Shown: positions 1 through 12,128 of the stretch, one piece after another
Numbering within the stretch: the stretch's first letter is position 1
Layout: the number at the start of each line of letters is the position of its first letter
NCBI RefSeq assembly: GCF_900324465.2
Contig: NC_046622.1
Span: 20,562,297-20,626,296 of the forward strand
Source of the DNA: Anabas testudineus
Taxonomy: Eukaryota > Chordata > Actinopteri > Anabantiformes > Anabantidae
DNA: 64,000 nucleotides
Reading direction: 5' to 3'
Program-made: the position numbers and the translations under genes
Notes under the pieces: model-generated
What the model was told of the DNA's origin: nothing
The model's database searches: none
The model's input: only the letters and a program-made list of their open reading frames with translations

Positions 1-48
1 CTGCACTGACAAGTTCACTAATGATTTCAAACCAATACATTCACCTAG

Positions 49-3000
49 GTGCATGCTATGATTCAAATTCTAAAACACTTTGGCTGGACTTGGGTTGGGC
101 TGGTTGTCACTGATGATGATTATGGACTCCATGTTGCCCAGTCCTTTCAATCTGCCTTGGTTCAGTCTGGTGAAGGCTGTTTGGCTTACCTTGAGGTGCT
201 GCCCTGGGACCGTGACCCAAATGAAATGAGGAGGGTTGTACATTTGATTAAGACTTCCACAGCTCGTGTGGTCATGGTGTTTCTTCATGAGATACATATG
301 ATTGAACTAATGGAAGAGGTCAGAATTCAAACGAAGTAGAAATTAGAAATCTATTATCTTGAAATGATTGAATGACATGATTAGATGATTTGGTTTTTTA
401 AAAGCACAATTCACTAACCAAATTCGTAGAAGTTTTAAACAAACAAGTTAGTCTAAAACAGCAAATTCCCATCGCAGCTAAAATGTTTGATGATCTTTCA
501 GAATATGTTTATTAGAAGTCTGCTAAATGTATTTAACATGGTGCAAAGTACAGGTGGTGAGGCAGGATGTGTCAGGCCAGCAATGGATTGCAAGTGAAGC
601 CTGGACATCAGCTGCTGTGCTCCAGACCCCCCACCTAATGCCCTACCTGGGTGGCACACTGGGCATTGCCATCCGTCGAGGGGAAATACCAGGGCTCAGG
701 GATTTTCTATTGCAGATACGTCCTGACCAAAATGACTACAAGAATGAAAATAACATGGTAAAAATCAAATTTTACAGTGTGATTAGAAAAGTATCATAAT
801 AAATAATGCCTTGTAAAAATTGTTAATGATGACATTTTATAAAATTTTAGGTGAAACAATTTTGGGAACACACATTTCAGTGTAGATTCAATCCAGCAGG
901 TTGGTTGGAAGATGGTGGAACATTATGCACTGGAAAGGAGGATATTAACACTGTGGAGACAGAGTTTTTAGATGTTTCTAACCTCAGGCCTGAGTATAAT
1001 ATTTACAAAGCTGCGTATGCTCTGGCCTATGCCCTCGATGACATGCTGCACTGTGTACCAGGGAGAGGTCCTTTCAGTGGGAACAGGTGCGCCACTTTGC
1101 AACAATTGGAGCCATGGCAGGTGTGATATCCCTTTACACTCACTGGTTTAGTTTTCAAAACATCTGCAACACTATAAAGTACTTACTGTATGTAATTTTA
1201 TTAATATAAAATAATTAATTAAAAATTCACTATATACTCTCCTCCAAAAGTTTTATAAATACTTAAATAACACCTCAAAACAAACAACAACTGAAAGATG
1301 CTGCAGCGAAAGCCTGGAAAAGCATCACAAAGAAATCATTTAAAGATGTCAACGAGTCACAGGCTTCATGCAGTTATTGCAAGCAAATAGTTTTCCAACT
1401 AAATATTAAATCTTATTAATCTTATTTACTTTAATCTATTTTAAGTCTACACGTTCCAATACTTTTGCTCACATGAGAAGTGGGTGGGATCTAACAAGAG
1501 GTGTTTATAAAATAAAATAAAGGAATTGACCTTACTTTTCCAATACATTAGAGGGGAGTGTGAATTAGTACACGTGCTTTTAAAAAGATTTTGAGAAATT
1601 AGAACAACAAAATGCATTTCTATTTTCAATTCTTGATGTGAGTGTGAGAAATGTCATTAAACAAGTTAGATGTTTCCAGGTGGTCCGAGCAATTAGGTCA
1701 CTTGAAATTTTCTGTCATCTGTTTTCAGCTTGTACATTATTTAAACAAAGTCAACTTCACCACATCATTCGGTGATCAAGTATCATTTGATGAGAATGGT
1801 GATGTCTTGCCAATCTATGATATCGTGAACTGGTGGTGGCTCCCTGATGGAAGTACTCAAGTTCAGAATGTGGGTGAGGTTAAGAGGTCGGCTTCCAAAG
1901 GTGACGAACTGACACTTGATGAAGACAAAATCTTCTGGAACTTTGAATTCAACAAGGTTATTTCTGCTTGTTCAGAAATGTCTTCTTTTTTGACAACTAA
2001 TTGTAGCAAAGTGTAGTAAAATAACTTTACTTTTCTCTCTACAGCCCCCACGGTCAGTGTGCAGTGAGAACTGTCCTCCAGGGACCCGTATGGCCAGAAA
2101 AAAGGGGCAGCCTGTCTGCTGTTTTGACTGTGTCCTTTGTTCTGAGGGAAAGATCAGCAATAAGACGGGTTGGTGTTCATGTTCTGTTCATTTTACATTA
2201 GTGTTCTTGTTTTGTTAATTTACCTTTTAAGATATTACAGTATATACTGTGTAGTAACAATTCATCCTACCGGCTATCTCTTCTTGTCAGATTCCACTGA
2301 GTGCATCGCTTGTCCAGAGGATTTTTGGTCCAGTCCTCAGCGTGACCACTGTGTTCCTAAGAAAACTGAGTTCCTCTCCTACTATGAACCTCTGGGTATC
2401 TGCTTGACAACAACCTCATTGCTGGGCACATTTATTTGTGCTGTTGTTCTGGGCATTTTCACGTACCATCGTAGTACACCCATGGTACGTGCCAACAATT
2501 CAGAACTGAGTTTTCTTATATTGGTGTCACTTAAATTGTGCTTTCTCTGTTCGCTGCTGTTTATCGGTCAACCCAGACTGTGGACGTGCCAGCTGAGACA
2601 TGCAGCATTTGGGATCAGCTTTGTTCTTTGTGTCTCATGTATTCTGGTGAAAACCATGGTAGTTCTAGCTGTGTTCAAGGCCTCAAAGCCAGGAGGTGGA
2701 GCCAGTCTGAAGTGGTTTGGTGCTGTGCAGCAGAGAGGGACAGTGATGCTTCTTACTTCTGTTCAGGGGGCAATATGCACTGCATGGATTGTCTCTGCCT
2801 CACCAGCTCCTCATAAAAACACTCAATACCACAATGAGAAAATTGTATATGAGTGTGTAGTTGGCTCCACGATTGGTTTTGCAGTGTTATTGGGTTACAT
2901 TGGCTTATTGGCCATTATCAGTTTCATGTTAGCCTTTCTAGCAAGAAATCTTCCAGACAACTTCAATGAGGCCAAACTCATCACTTTCAGCATGTTGATC

Positions 3001-3204
3001 TTCTGTGCTGTGTGGGTGGCATTTGTTCCTGCTTATGTCAACTCCCCAGGTAAATATGCAGATGCAGTGGAAGTGTTTGCCATTCTGGCATCAGGTTTTG
3101 GCCTTTTGTTGGCACTGTTTGGACCAAAATGTTACATAATCCTGCTGAGACCAGAGAGGAACACAAAGAAAGCTATTATGGGTCGAGGCACCACAAAGCT
3201 ATAG
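49..3204 (+). CDS. V2R/OlfC receptor gene A, 5' end outside window
   Basis: Family C chemosensory GPCR of the fish vomeronasal type-2 (OlfC) group, expected in the plasma membrane of olfactory neurons. Six exons are visible by AG/GT sites and open frames: 49-318, 554-757, 851-1120, 1729-1956, 2045-2168, 2291-3204 (669 residues). They correspond to exons 4-9 of the complete neighbours. Seen: the half of the Venus-flytrap domain starting at [15 protein letters not shown], the ligand-pocket Tyr in DDDYG, the acidic residue in WIASEAW, a cysteine-rich linker ([15 protein letters not shown]), then the 7TM domain with [31 protein letters not shown] and [13 protein letters not shown]. The linker/7TM junction is a phase 1 intron giving DSTEC. 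No stop or frameshift is seen. Exon 6 is two codons shorter than in B-E. The last two exons and the intron before exon 8 are nearly identical to gene B. Exons 1-3 lie upstream of the window. Confidence 0.9.
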
Positions 3205-3690
3205 ATAGAAATATAGATAGATACATTTAGTTTACCCATATTAAGAAAAACTAAGCATTTGGCTACTAGTAGTTGCACAGCTTAGTTGACTAGTTGACTA
3301 ATTGAAGCAAGGTAGCATAGGTGGCACTATACTTAATGCAAACACAACTCTAAACTGCAAAATATGCAAATATGTTCTTAAATATAACACAAGCTCAAAT
3401 ACCATGCACACTCTGCTAATGCAAGTTTAAGGCCAGACCGAGACCACTACACAGCAGAAGAAGCTAGAAAAAGAAGCTACAACAATTAACTAACTTGCTT
3501 GTGCATTTTATTGTGAAAGACACCACCTACCTTTAGTAGCAGTGAATGGAGGTTTTATAGAAATTTATTATAGTTTTTCAACCTGGCTACAATGTGCTAT
3601 CTTATGCCACACTGTGGAGTACAAATGCATGTTGCTGTTTAACATCTTGCATAAAAACACTGCTAAAGAATTGAAGGATTGAGTGTGTAA
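3205..3690. other. Intergenic, no gene seen
   Basis: This AT-rich stretch follows the stop of gene A. A short GATA-rich run (atagatagaaatatagatag) sits just after the stop codon. I see no coding signal or recognisable repeat. Confidence 0.5.
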
Positions 3691-4760
3691 CTCAACGCTG
3701 ACCTGTGGACATTGTCTACAATCAAGGCATTCATTAAAGTAACTGCTCTTTACAGCACCGATGCCTGGGAGCTGAAGGAAACAGTTGCTCAGTAGTAGGG
3801 CATACTTGTGTTGTTGAGCATGTATTACAATGCAAGTAACATGAACATGGCCATGGAACTATGTAAAATGTTTCCAAAGACCTGGAATGGAACAGGCACA
3901 TGCTGCAGTTATCTATAAAGGCGGGTTTAATCTTACCTGAATAATGGGGAGATGTAAGTCATTTTCATTTTGTGGAAAGATTCAGCAAGAACAGCTAGTT
4001 AAATAAAGATGCAGACAAATAAACTCCAAACTGACTGCCCAGCCAGATGGAATTCCATTGGCATGATGGTCAAGGGGCTGTTTGAGCACATAGTAGCTGT
4101 ACAGTCTGTCCTCAATGATAAATCTGTTACCAAACAAACAAGTGTCCAAAAGACATTACTGGAAGATGGTGGAACAGCAGAGTTCAGTGCTGTAACTCCT
4201 TTTCCAATGCTACACTAATAATGCATGGGAAGTTGCATGATGGATTCCCTATTGTCTATCCGGTGACTTTCAACATGATAGACACCACTCTGCATGATGA
4301 AGCATCTACTGCCGGCTGTCCCCCTTTTTCAAAAACACTGTCCAAGGCCAACTGGCAACATGATTTCAACTGCAATATATAGATCTCTTGGAATCTATCC
4401 TGATTGTCGCCTGCATGCTGGATCCAGTTCATCTAAGAGAGTATGAGGTGGGCTGCTCAGAGACAATTGAAATGGCTGCATGTATTGGTAATGCTCATTA
4501 ATTAATTTTATTTATTTTTTTTATCCCTGATGTGGCCGTGGATGTCCAAACTGAGGGAGATGTTGACAACGAAGCTGAAAAAAGTAACACTGGAGAGAGA
4601 CTTTGTGTAGCTTTTGAGGCAGCTATTAAAGTGAGAAGACAAAAGTTCAGTACACCATAATAGCAAAAAAAAATCTTTTGATCTTTCCCATTCCCATAAT
4701 GGAAAAACCTGCTGTGGTGGTAGTGCCGCAATAAACACTGACGTCCTTCATTGGCTTACT
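3690..4760 (+). mobile_element. hAT-family (ZBED-like) transposase relic
   Basis: Several broken frames on the plus strand read like a hAT transposase in the expected order: STDAWELKETV near 3755-3790, a degenerate NASNM-like stretch near 3830, then LQTDCPARWNSIGMMVKGLF at about 4024-4083 followed by EHIVAVQSVLNDKSV, and finally IVACMLDP near 4404-4427, matching the LDPRFK region. The 'W.L' and 'TRWNS' blocks are hallmark hAT core motifs. Frames are interrupted and no terminal inverted repeats or flanking 8-bp duplications were identified, so the ends are approximate and the element is dead. Confidence 0.65.
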
Positions 4761-5176
4761 GTGAAAAATGGACTTTGCATACTGATAAAGATTTGTGTAC
4801 CAGCTGAATGTCTGACAGTGTGTTAATCTTACAAGCATGCAAATACAGGTATTTCTCTGTTGCATAATACTTCTGTCTCCTGTGTTTGTTTCTTTAATGT
4901 CATTAGCAAATAGTCAGCGTCAACAGAAATATCTGAAGTTAAGCAAACCCTAGTGGCTAAAGATTATCTTTTTAAGAATTAATTAGAGTTTAATCCAGAC
5001 AAATTTGACACGTTAAGGGAGATGATTATACTGTATATCAACATAAGGCAAAAATTTAGGACTTAACTTGGATGATTCTGCACAGCATAGATCAAGAAAC
5101 AAATCTTTTAAACACCTTTATTGATTTATCTGTTACAGGTACCAGGTTGCAGCACCTGTAAGCAGCTATACATATC

Positions 5177-5729
5177 CTGAAATACAGGAAAGAACTGATG
5201 AGACAGGGAGACGTGGCTTTCCTTTGCTGAGATCTCCGCCATTATTTATTTACACACAACTTATTCATGCAACTTTGTCACTTACTACTGTACATTTTAT
5301 CCATTTTCAGAGTTATCACTGCCCATGATGTGTTTTTATACATACTTCATGTCCACAAAACAAACACAAATAACAAACAAATCTTAACCATGTTCAGACT
5401 GTTAAATTCACACTTTACACAACAGATTTTGCTGCCGGAGTCACTGTGGAGATGCACAACTATTAGTGAAGACGTGGCCCAAGCTAATCATTTATCCCCG
5501 AATAGCATGCTTGCTAGCAAATAAACCAGTGTACGGCCGCTTTTGCCACTACTCGGGGGAAAGATACCGTTCTCACAAATGCAAACAAACAAACTAATCA
5601 TCAAAATCATCTCTCGTTCTTTGTTAACAGAACTTTTGCAAAGTTTTACACCTTACTAAACTGAAATACAGGAAAGAATTGATGAGACAGGGAGACGTGG
5701 CTTTCCTTTGCTGAGCTCTCCGCCATTAT
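5177..5729 (+). repeat. Direct repeat pair of about 69 bp
   Basis: A block starting ctgaaatacaggaaagaa and ending ctccgccattat occurs at 5177-5245 and again at 5661-5729 with about two mismatches, 484 bp apart. The DNA between contains only short unconvincing frames. The pair could be the ends of an inserted element or a local duplication. I do not recognise the family. The flanks 4760-5176 and 5730-6230 hold no gene that I can see. Confidence 0.7.
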
Positions 5730-6239
5730 GAGAAAGACGGCGCGAGACACGCTAGAGGCTGCGGTCTTTAACGTAAACCACCGACTCACACTGCCACCTA
5801 CTGTCGTAAAATAGAACATTGCCTTGACACTATACCACATAACCCTTTGTTAAAAAAAAAATAGGTCTTTACAGAAGAAAACCACATCATCCATTAATAT
5901 TCACATAAATGTGATCACATATTAGTGGGCATCACATATCAAGTCAAATGTTTTCTGGATTTGAGATAAACCACAAGGTATCATCTGCAAACAATGTCAC
6001 TTTTTGACCTTATGGTTTTCAAGACTTATTCTCTCAATATTATGTGGTTTCTATATTCTGCAAGAGGTACATTTGTAAACAGTAATGAAAAGATGGGAGA
6101 ACACTGGTGGGTTTGTCTGTTCTTGAGGAATCCTATTTACATTTATAAATATTTTATATTCTTTGAGAGAAATGTCTACAATCAGAATTATGTGTGATGT
6201 CTAATACCAGAGGGAGTGAATACAGTGAATCAAGACAAA

Positions 6240-6391
6240 ATAAGAAAGTCCTGCCCACAACCTGTGCCCTGATAGGTGAGGCAAATGATCAAACAATAAC
6301 TGAAACCATGGGAAGAGGATGACATATGCTGTATATAAAACAAAGAAACCTTGTTTGAAGAACACAAAAGTGTGAAAGACGGAGAGCAGTT
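6240..6391 (+). promoter_or_regulatory. Putative promoter of V2R gene B
   Basis: TATATAAA at 6332-6339 lies about 55 bp before the ATG at 6392, the same geometry as the TATA-like boxes of genes C, D and E. The upstream part (tcctgcccacaacctgtgcc, near 6249) resembles only loosely the CCTGCCCCTACT block of the other genes. This is inferred from position and comparison. Confidence 0.5.
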
Positions 6392-9300
6392 ATGAAGGGT
6401 TTTACTGGCACTTATTTTAGCATCTGTGTCTACTGTGTCTTGTTTATCTGCACCTCCTCCTCTTTATTCTCAGACTCATCCTATCATTCCTCATCTTGTA
6501 AACTACAGAGAAAGTTTAATTTTAATGAAATGCATCGGCCTGGTGATGTAATTTTAGGTGGGCTGTTTGAAGTACACTACACTTCTGTCTTCCCTGATCG
6601 GACATTTACATCAGAGCCACAACAGCCCATCTGCAAGGGGTGAGTTTGTCAAACTGCAGCTCACTGCAGGGAAATATTGATGCTGTTTGCCTGAGGTGTT
6701 GTGGTAATAAAGAAAATGCTACTGAGCTGACATGACAAATGAGTAATAAATATAACTTCATGCCAGTTTTAGCAACATTTTTTAAATAACTAACACAGAA
6801 ATAATATGTTCATTATTATTTAGATATGTCCACCTATTACGACTGTCATATCATTTTTTAATGATTAACAGTGATGTTTTGTGTTTTAGTTTTGACACCC
6901 TAGGCTTCAGACATGCTGTTACCATGGCCTTTGCTATTGAGGAGATCAACAACAACTCCAACCTACTGCCTAATGTAACCTTGGGATATACTCTTTATGA
7001 CAACTGTGGTGCACTTGTTATAGGGTTCAGTGCCGCACTGTCACTGACCAGTGGTCGAGATGAGCAGTTTCTCCTTCAGGAGAACTGTTTAGGCACCCCT
7101 CCAGTCCTGGGGATTGTGGGTGATCACTATTCAACATTTTCTATTGCCATGTCTAACGTGCTAAGTTTATACAGAATGCCTATTGTAAGTGTCTTACTGA
7201 ATTCTTCTTCTTTATCTAATTGTAACATTGTTGGTACAGTAGGAATTATAAATAATTTTGACTGGACGTGACTTGCAATATATTAATACTTTGAGTACAT
7301 TTTATATATTTCTTCATAGGTTAGTTATTATGCAACATGTTCCTGTTTGACTGATAGACAACGGTTCCCATCCTTCTTCAGAACAATACCAAGTGATGCT
7401 TTCCAGGTGGGACACTGTCAACAGCATTAAGAACTCAAAAGCAGTTTCGAGGACAGAACAGCATGCGTGTTGCCCCCAGGGAAACACTTTCTTAACTGCT
7501 TTCAGAATATAATTTACTGGTGACTGTGATTCCATTGTGAAACATATGTAAACAAATGAAGTTTATATCTTTTAAAATAATGTTTAAACAATTCTATCCT
7601 TCTAATCCTTTCATTTTTGCATATTTAGGTGCGTGCTATGATTCAGATTCTAAAACACTTCAGCTGGACCTGGGTTGGCCTTCTGGTTAGTGATGATGAT
7701 TATGGACTCCATGTTGCCCGGTCCTTTCAATCTGGCCTTCCTCAGTCTGGTGGAGGCTGCTTGGCCTACCTGCAGGTGCTGCCTTGGGACAATGACCCAA
7801 ATGAACTCAGGAGGATTGTACATTTGATGAAGACTTCAACAGCTCGTGTGGTCATGGTGTTTGCACATGAAATCCACATGATTCAACTTATGGAAGAGGT
7901 TGTAATTAAAACTTACTTTAGAGTTACATGAAAAAAAAAAAAGTATTATATATATATAAGTCATTTCTTTGCCAGCAGCAAAGTTCAGTGACCAAAGATC
8001 CCTGCAAGATAATTATCAGGTCAATGTTTCAAAGGTCAAAGATAATTTTACCGGTGCACTGTATACTGCTGCAGCATACATTTGTTGGTTTCTGTACTAG
8101 AATGATGTCAATACAAAGTCAGCAGCAAACAGATACCTGACATTAACCTTTGTTGAATTACTGTTACTTTTTAGTCTATGAACTTTACTGGCTGCCAACT
8201 GTTGAACAGTGGTGAACATATTTATTCTTTGCGGTTGTATGGCAGCCATTGGCACAGACTATACACCTTACGACTGGATTGGTAATATATAGGTGGTGAG
8301 GCAGAATGTGACAGGCCTGCAGTGGATCGCAAGTGAAACCTGGACAGCAACTTCTGTGCTCCAGACCCCCCGCCTCATGCCATACCTAAGCGGCACACTG
8401 GGCATTGCTATCCGTCGAGGAGAAATACCAGGTCTTAGAGAATTTCTGTTACAAATACGTCCTGACCAAAGTGTCAACAACAGCAATGGAAATAGTTTGG
8501 TAAAAGTTTGATTCTCATTTCTCTCTCTTTTTAATTAAATCTAAAACTGGTTAAATTATGTATTATAATTTAAGGTATGTATATGTTTTAAATTTATTTC
8601 AGGTGAAACAGTTTTGGGAACACACATTTCAGTGTAGCTTTGCACCACCTCCAGCAGGTTGGGTGGAAGCTGGTGGAGCACTGTGCACTGGGGATGAAGA
8701 TCTACACAATGCAGAGAAAGAGTTTTTGGACATTTCAAATCTTCGGCCAGAGTATAATGTTTACAAGGCTGTGTATGCTCTGGCATATGCCCTAGATAGC
8801 ATACTGAAATGTGAGCCAGGGAGAGGACCTTTCAGCGAGCACAGTTGTGCTACTTTGAAAAGATTGGAGCCATGGCAGGTGTGATATCACTTTAAAATCC
8901 ACCTGTTTATATTTTGAATACAGGTGCTACACTATAAGGTACTTCATGTATATAGTTTTGTGAGTATAGAATAGTGAAATAATTTGATAATGTACAAAAG
9001 TAAAATATTTATTTAAGATAAAACACTCTTCACAAATGTTTTGGGACTTTGACAACTAATGACCTTAATTTAAGTTTCAGAATGTCTCTCTGCTTAAAGA
9101 TTTTATTGCGGATCATTTAAAATGTAGGATGGTTTTAGGTTCTTCCGTACTCCTCCTTTTTTAATTCAGTTTGTTTTTGTTTCCCATTCTAGCTTGTACA
9201 TTATTTGAAAGAGGTCAGCTTCACCACATCATTCGGTGATCAAGTATCATTTGATGAGAACGGTGATGTCTTACCAATTTATGATATCATGAACTGGTGG

Positions 9301-10624
9301 TGGCTCCCTGATGGAAGTACTCAAGTCCAGAATGTGGGTGAGGTTAAGAGGTCGGCTTCCAAAGGTGAAGAACTCACAATTTATGAAGAAAAAATCTTCT
9401 GGAACTTTCATTTAAACAAGGTTATTACTACTTGATCAGAAATGTCTTCTTTTTTGACAACTAATTGTAGCAAAGTGTAGTAAAATGACTTTACTTTTCT
9501 CTCTACAGCCCCCTCAGTCAGTGTGCAGTGAGAGCTGTCCTCCTGGGACCCGTATGGCCAGAAAAAAGGGGCAGCCTGTCTGCTGTTTTGACTGCATTCC
9601 TTGTTCTGAGGGAAAGATCAGCAATATGACTGGTTGGTTTTTTTGTTTCAGTATATGTACTGCTAACATTATATGCATAATAAGTATGTTTGAATACCAT
9701 CTTCTTTTGTCAGACTCCATGGAGTGCACAAGGTGTCCAGAGGATTTTTGGTCCAGTCCTCAGCGTGACCACTGTGTTCCTAAGAAAACTGAGTTCCTCT
9801 CCTACTATGAACCTCTGGGTATCTGCTTGACAACAACCTCATTGCTGGGCACATTTATTTGTGCTGTTGTTCTGGGCATTTTCACGTACCATCGTAGTAC
9901 ACCCATGGTACGTGCCAACAATTCAGAACTGAGTTTTCTTATATTGGTGTCACTTAAATTGTGCTTTCTCTGTTCACTACTGTTTATCGGTCAACCCAGA
10001 CTGTGGACGTGCCAGCTGAGACATGCAGCATTTGGAATCAGCTTTGTTCTTTGTGTCTCATGTATTCTGGTGAAAACCATGGTAGTTGTAGTTGTGTTCA
10101 AGGCCTCAAAGCCAGGAGGTGGAGCCATTCTGAAGTGGTTTGGTGCTGTGCAGCAGAGAGGGACAGTGCTAGTTCTTACTTGCATTCAGGCAGCAATATG
10201 CACTGCATGGATTGTCTCTGCCTCACCAGCTCCTCATAAAAACACTCAATACCACAATGACAAAATCATTTATGAGTGTGTAGTTGGCTCCACAGTTGGT
10301 TTTGCAGTGTTATTGGGTTACATTGGCTTATTGGCCATTGTCAGTTTCATGTTAGCTTTTCTGGCAAGAAATCTTCCAGACAACTTCAATGAGGCCAAAC
10401 TCATCACTTTCAGCATGTTGATCTTCTGTGCTGTGTGGGTGGCATTTGTTCCTGCTTATGTCAACTCCCCAGGAAAATATGCAGATGCTGTGGAGGTATT
10501 TGCCATCCTGGCATCAAGCTTTGGCCTCTTGGCGGCATTGTTTGGACCTAAATGTTACATAATTCTAATGAGACCAGAGAGAAACACAAAGAAAGCAATC
10601 ATGGGCCGTGGCATCAAGACCTAA
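6392..10624 (+). CDS. V2R/OlfC receptor gene B, complete
   Basis: Complete fish V2R/OlfC family C receptor, 881 residues predicted from nine exons: 6392-6639, 6890-7184, 7320-7406, 7629-7898, 8293-8499, 8603-8878, 9193-9420, 9509-9632, 9714-10624. All junctions have GT/AG and frames join in phase (2, 0, 0, 0, 0, 0, 0, 1). Residues 1 to about 28 form a hydrophobic signal peptide starting [10 protein letters not shown]. Residues about 30-537 are the Venus-flytrap domain, with the pocket residues Thr in YYATC, Asp in IPSD, Tyr in DDDYG and Glu in WIASETW. Cysteine-rich linker is 538 to about 600, then 7TM. The family's usual large exon 3 is split into exons 3-6. Exons 8-9 are close to gene A, suggesting recent duplication or conversion. 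Likely an amino-acid odorant receptor coupling to G proteins in microvillous neurons (family knowledge). Confidence 0.93.
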
Positions 10625-11985
10625 AACCACATTGAATTTATCAGATTATCAATGTATATTTCTTAGTTTCATTCATTTATTTGTGATCATCAGTCTTAAT
10701 GTAGAGCCAATAATGGCATACTAATTAAGTTTACTGACAATATTTGCATGTAAATGATTTTCAATGTTCATTATTTGAAAGACAAACATTTCCTAAATAA
10801 ATAAAAAAATCCAACAATAGTGGATATCTATCTATCTCATATATTCCAATATACCGGGTTTGGCTTCACCACATATTTTGCCAGAAGTTTCACTTGTCCA
10901 CAGGGTCGAAGGTGGATTCTGGTGGTCAAAGGTTACCATGACTGTAATGATATGACAGGAACTTCTAAACACCAGGGCCATCTCATCTATTTACCCCATG
11001 CCTGTGGACATCATCACAGGAATGAGCATTTGCTCAAGTTTGGCACAATTGTCCAGTTTGAGATGATGGTCAACTGATTTAGTTATGGTCCCAAGGAAGT
11101 TTTATGAAGAAGGTGAAACTGCATGTTGCTTAGCTTCATAAAGCTAAAGTAGGTAATGACCTAGCATATTTAGTTAACATCACACAGGAGCTCAGCACAC
11201 TCAAACCAACCTATACAACTAACATTATAGAAAAACCCAGCTCATTGAAAACCTCTGCCACATCCTGACAGGTAAGACTGAGTTCAGTAGTTATTGGTAT
11301 GTTGCTGCCACAAAAATGCTACAACATGAATTGGACCAGTCTAACTTATCAAGATAAACCTTTAATGAATTATCAAAAGTAAGAATTAACAGACAGTTGA
11401 TGCAATGTGTATTGGTGCAATACCAGCTCCAGCATCTGTGAGCTGATTATCTTTAGACAGTCTCAGTCATCCAGATCACCGTTACCCCAAATGTACTCCC
11501 ACCAGGCCCATCTTGAGTTCTAATTCTATACACAACCATACAATTAAAATATGTAAAATTATTTAATTGATGACACTTTTCATGTTCTGCCATCTATCCA
11601 CATGTTGAGTCAGTAACTCGTGTGACAGTATGAACAGCAGACTTGCTTTAGGAGAGCTGATAGGAGAGCAGTGTAAGTGGGTGAAAGTAATGTCTTAAAC
11701 GACCTTCTTTGTTTAGTTATGGTTAGTCCAGTTTGACATACTTGTCTTTCAAATGCAGATGGGCTGCTGAGTCTTGGCCTGAAACACTTGTTTTGTTTCT
11801 GTGCATTATCTAGTGCAATGAACTGCTTACATGACATGGCTGCTGGTTAGACTACAGGATTTGCAGAAGCAAATTCATTTAAGCTTGTATTTTCACCACT
11901 GCATAAATAGGGTATAGTACTAGTAATTCAGATTTTAAAACAAAGATCTGCCTCAGCACAAAATCACTCTGGAATGAAATGCATT
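10625..11985. other. Intergenic between genes B and C, no gene seen
   Basis: An 85-codon open frame at 10820-11077 has no recognisable domain and no neighbouring exon structure, so I do not call it. The sequence around 10870-11080 has a composition unlike its AT-rich flanks and may be an old interspersed repeat that I cannot name. Nothing else is evident. Confidence 0.5.
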
Positions 11986-11990
11986 TTAGG

Positions 11991-12066
11991 TCCTGCCCCT
12001 ACTACTGCTACTTCCCCTGTGATGGGTTGTGTACAAAATTAAACAATACTGCAAGTCAATAAAAGG
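11991..12066 (+). promoter_or_regulatory. Conserved V2R promoter block of gene C
   Basis: tcctgcccctactactgcta begins at 11991 and is followed by acaatactgcaagtcaataa ending at about 12062. The TATA-like AATAAAAG is at 12058-12065, about 63 bp before the ATG. The same order and spacing are present before gene D and, more diverged, before gene E, which argues for a conserved core promoter. Confidence 0.65.
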
Positions 12067-12128
12067 TGGGGACATAGTGATGAAACGTAAGGGCTACACT
12101 CCAAGGAGAAATAAATGGAAGGAAAGTC

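Noticed and set aside
10820-11077. 85-codon open frame downstream of gene B
   Set aside because: No recognisable family, no splice context, and likely to be part of an unnamed repeat.
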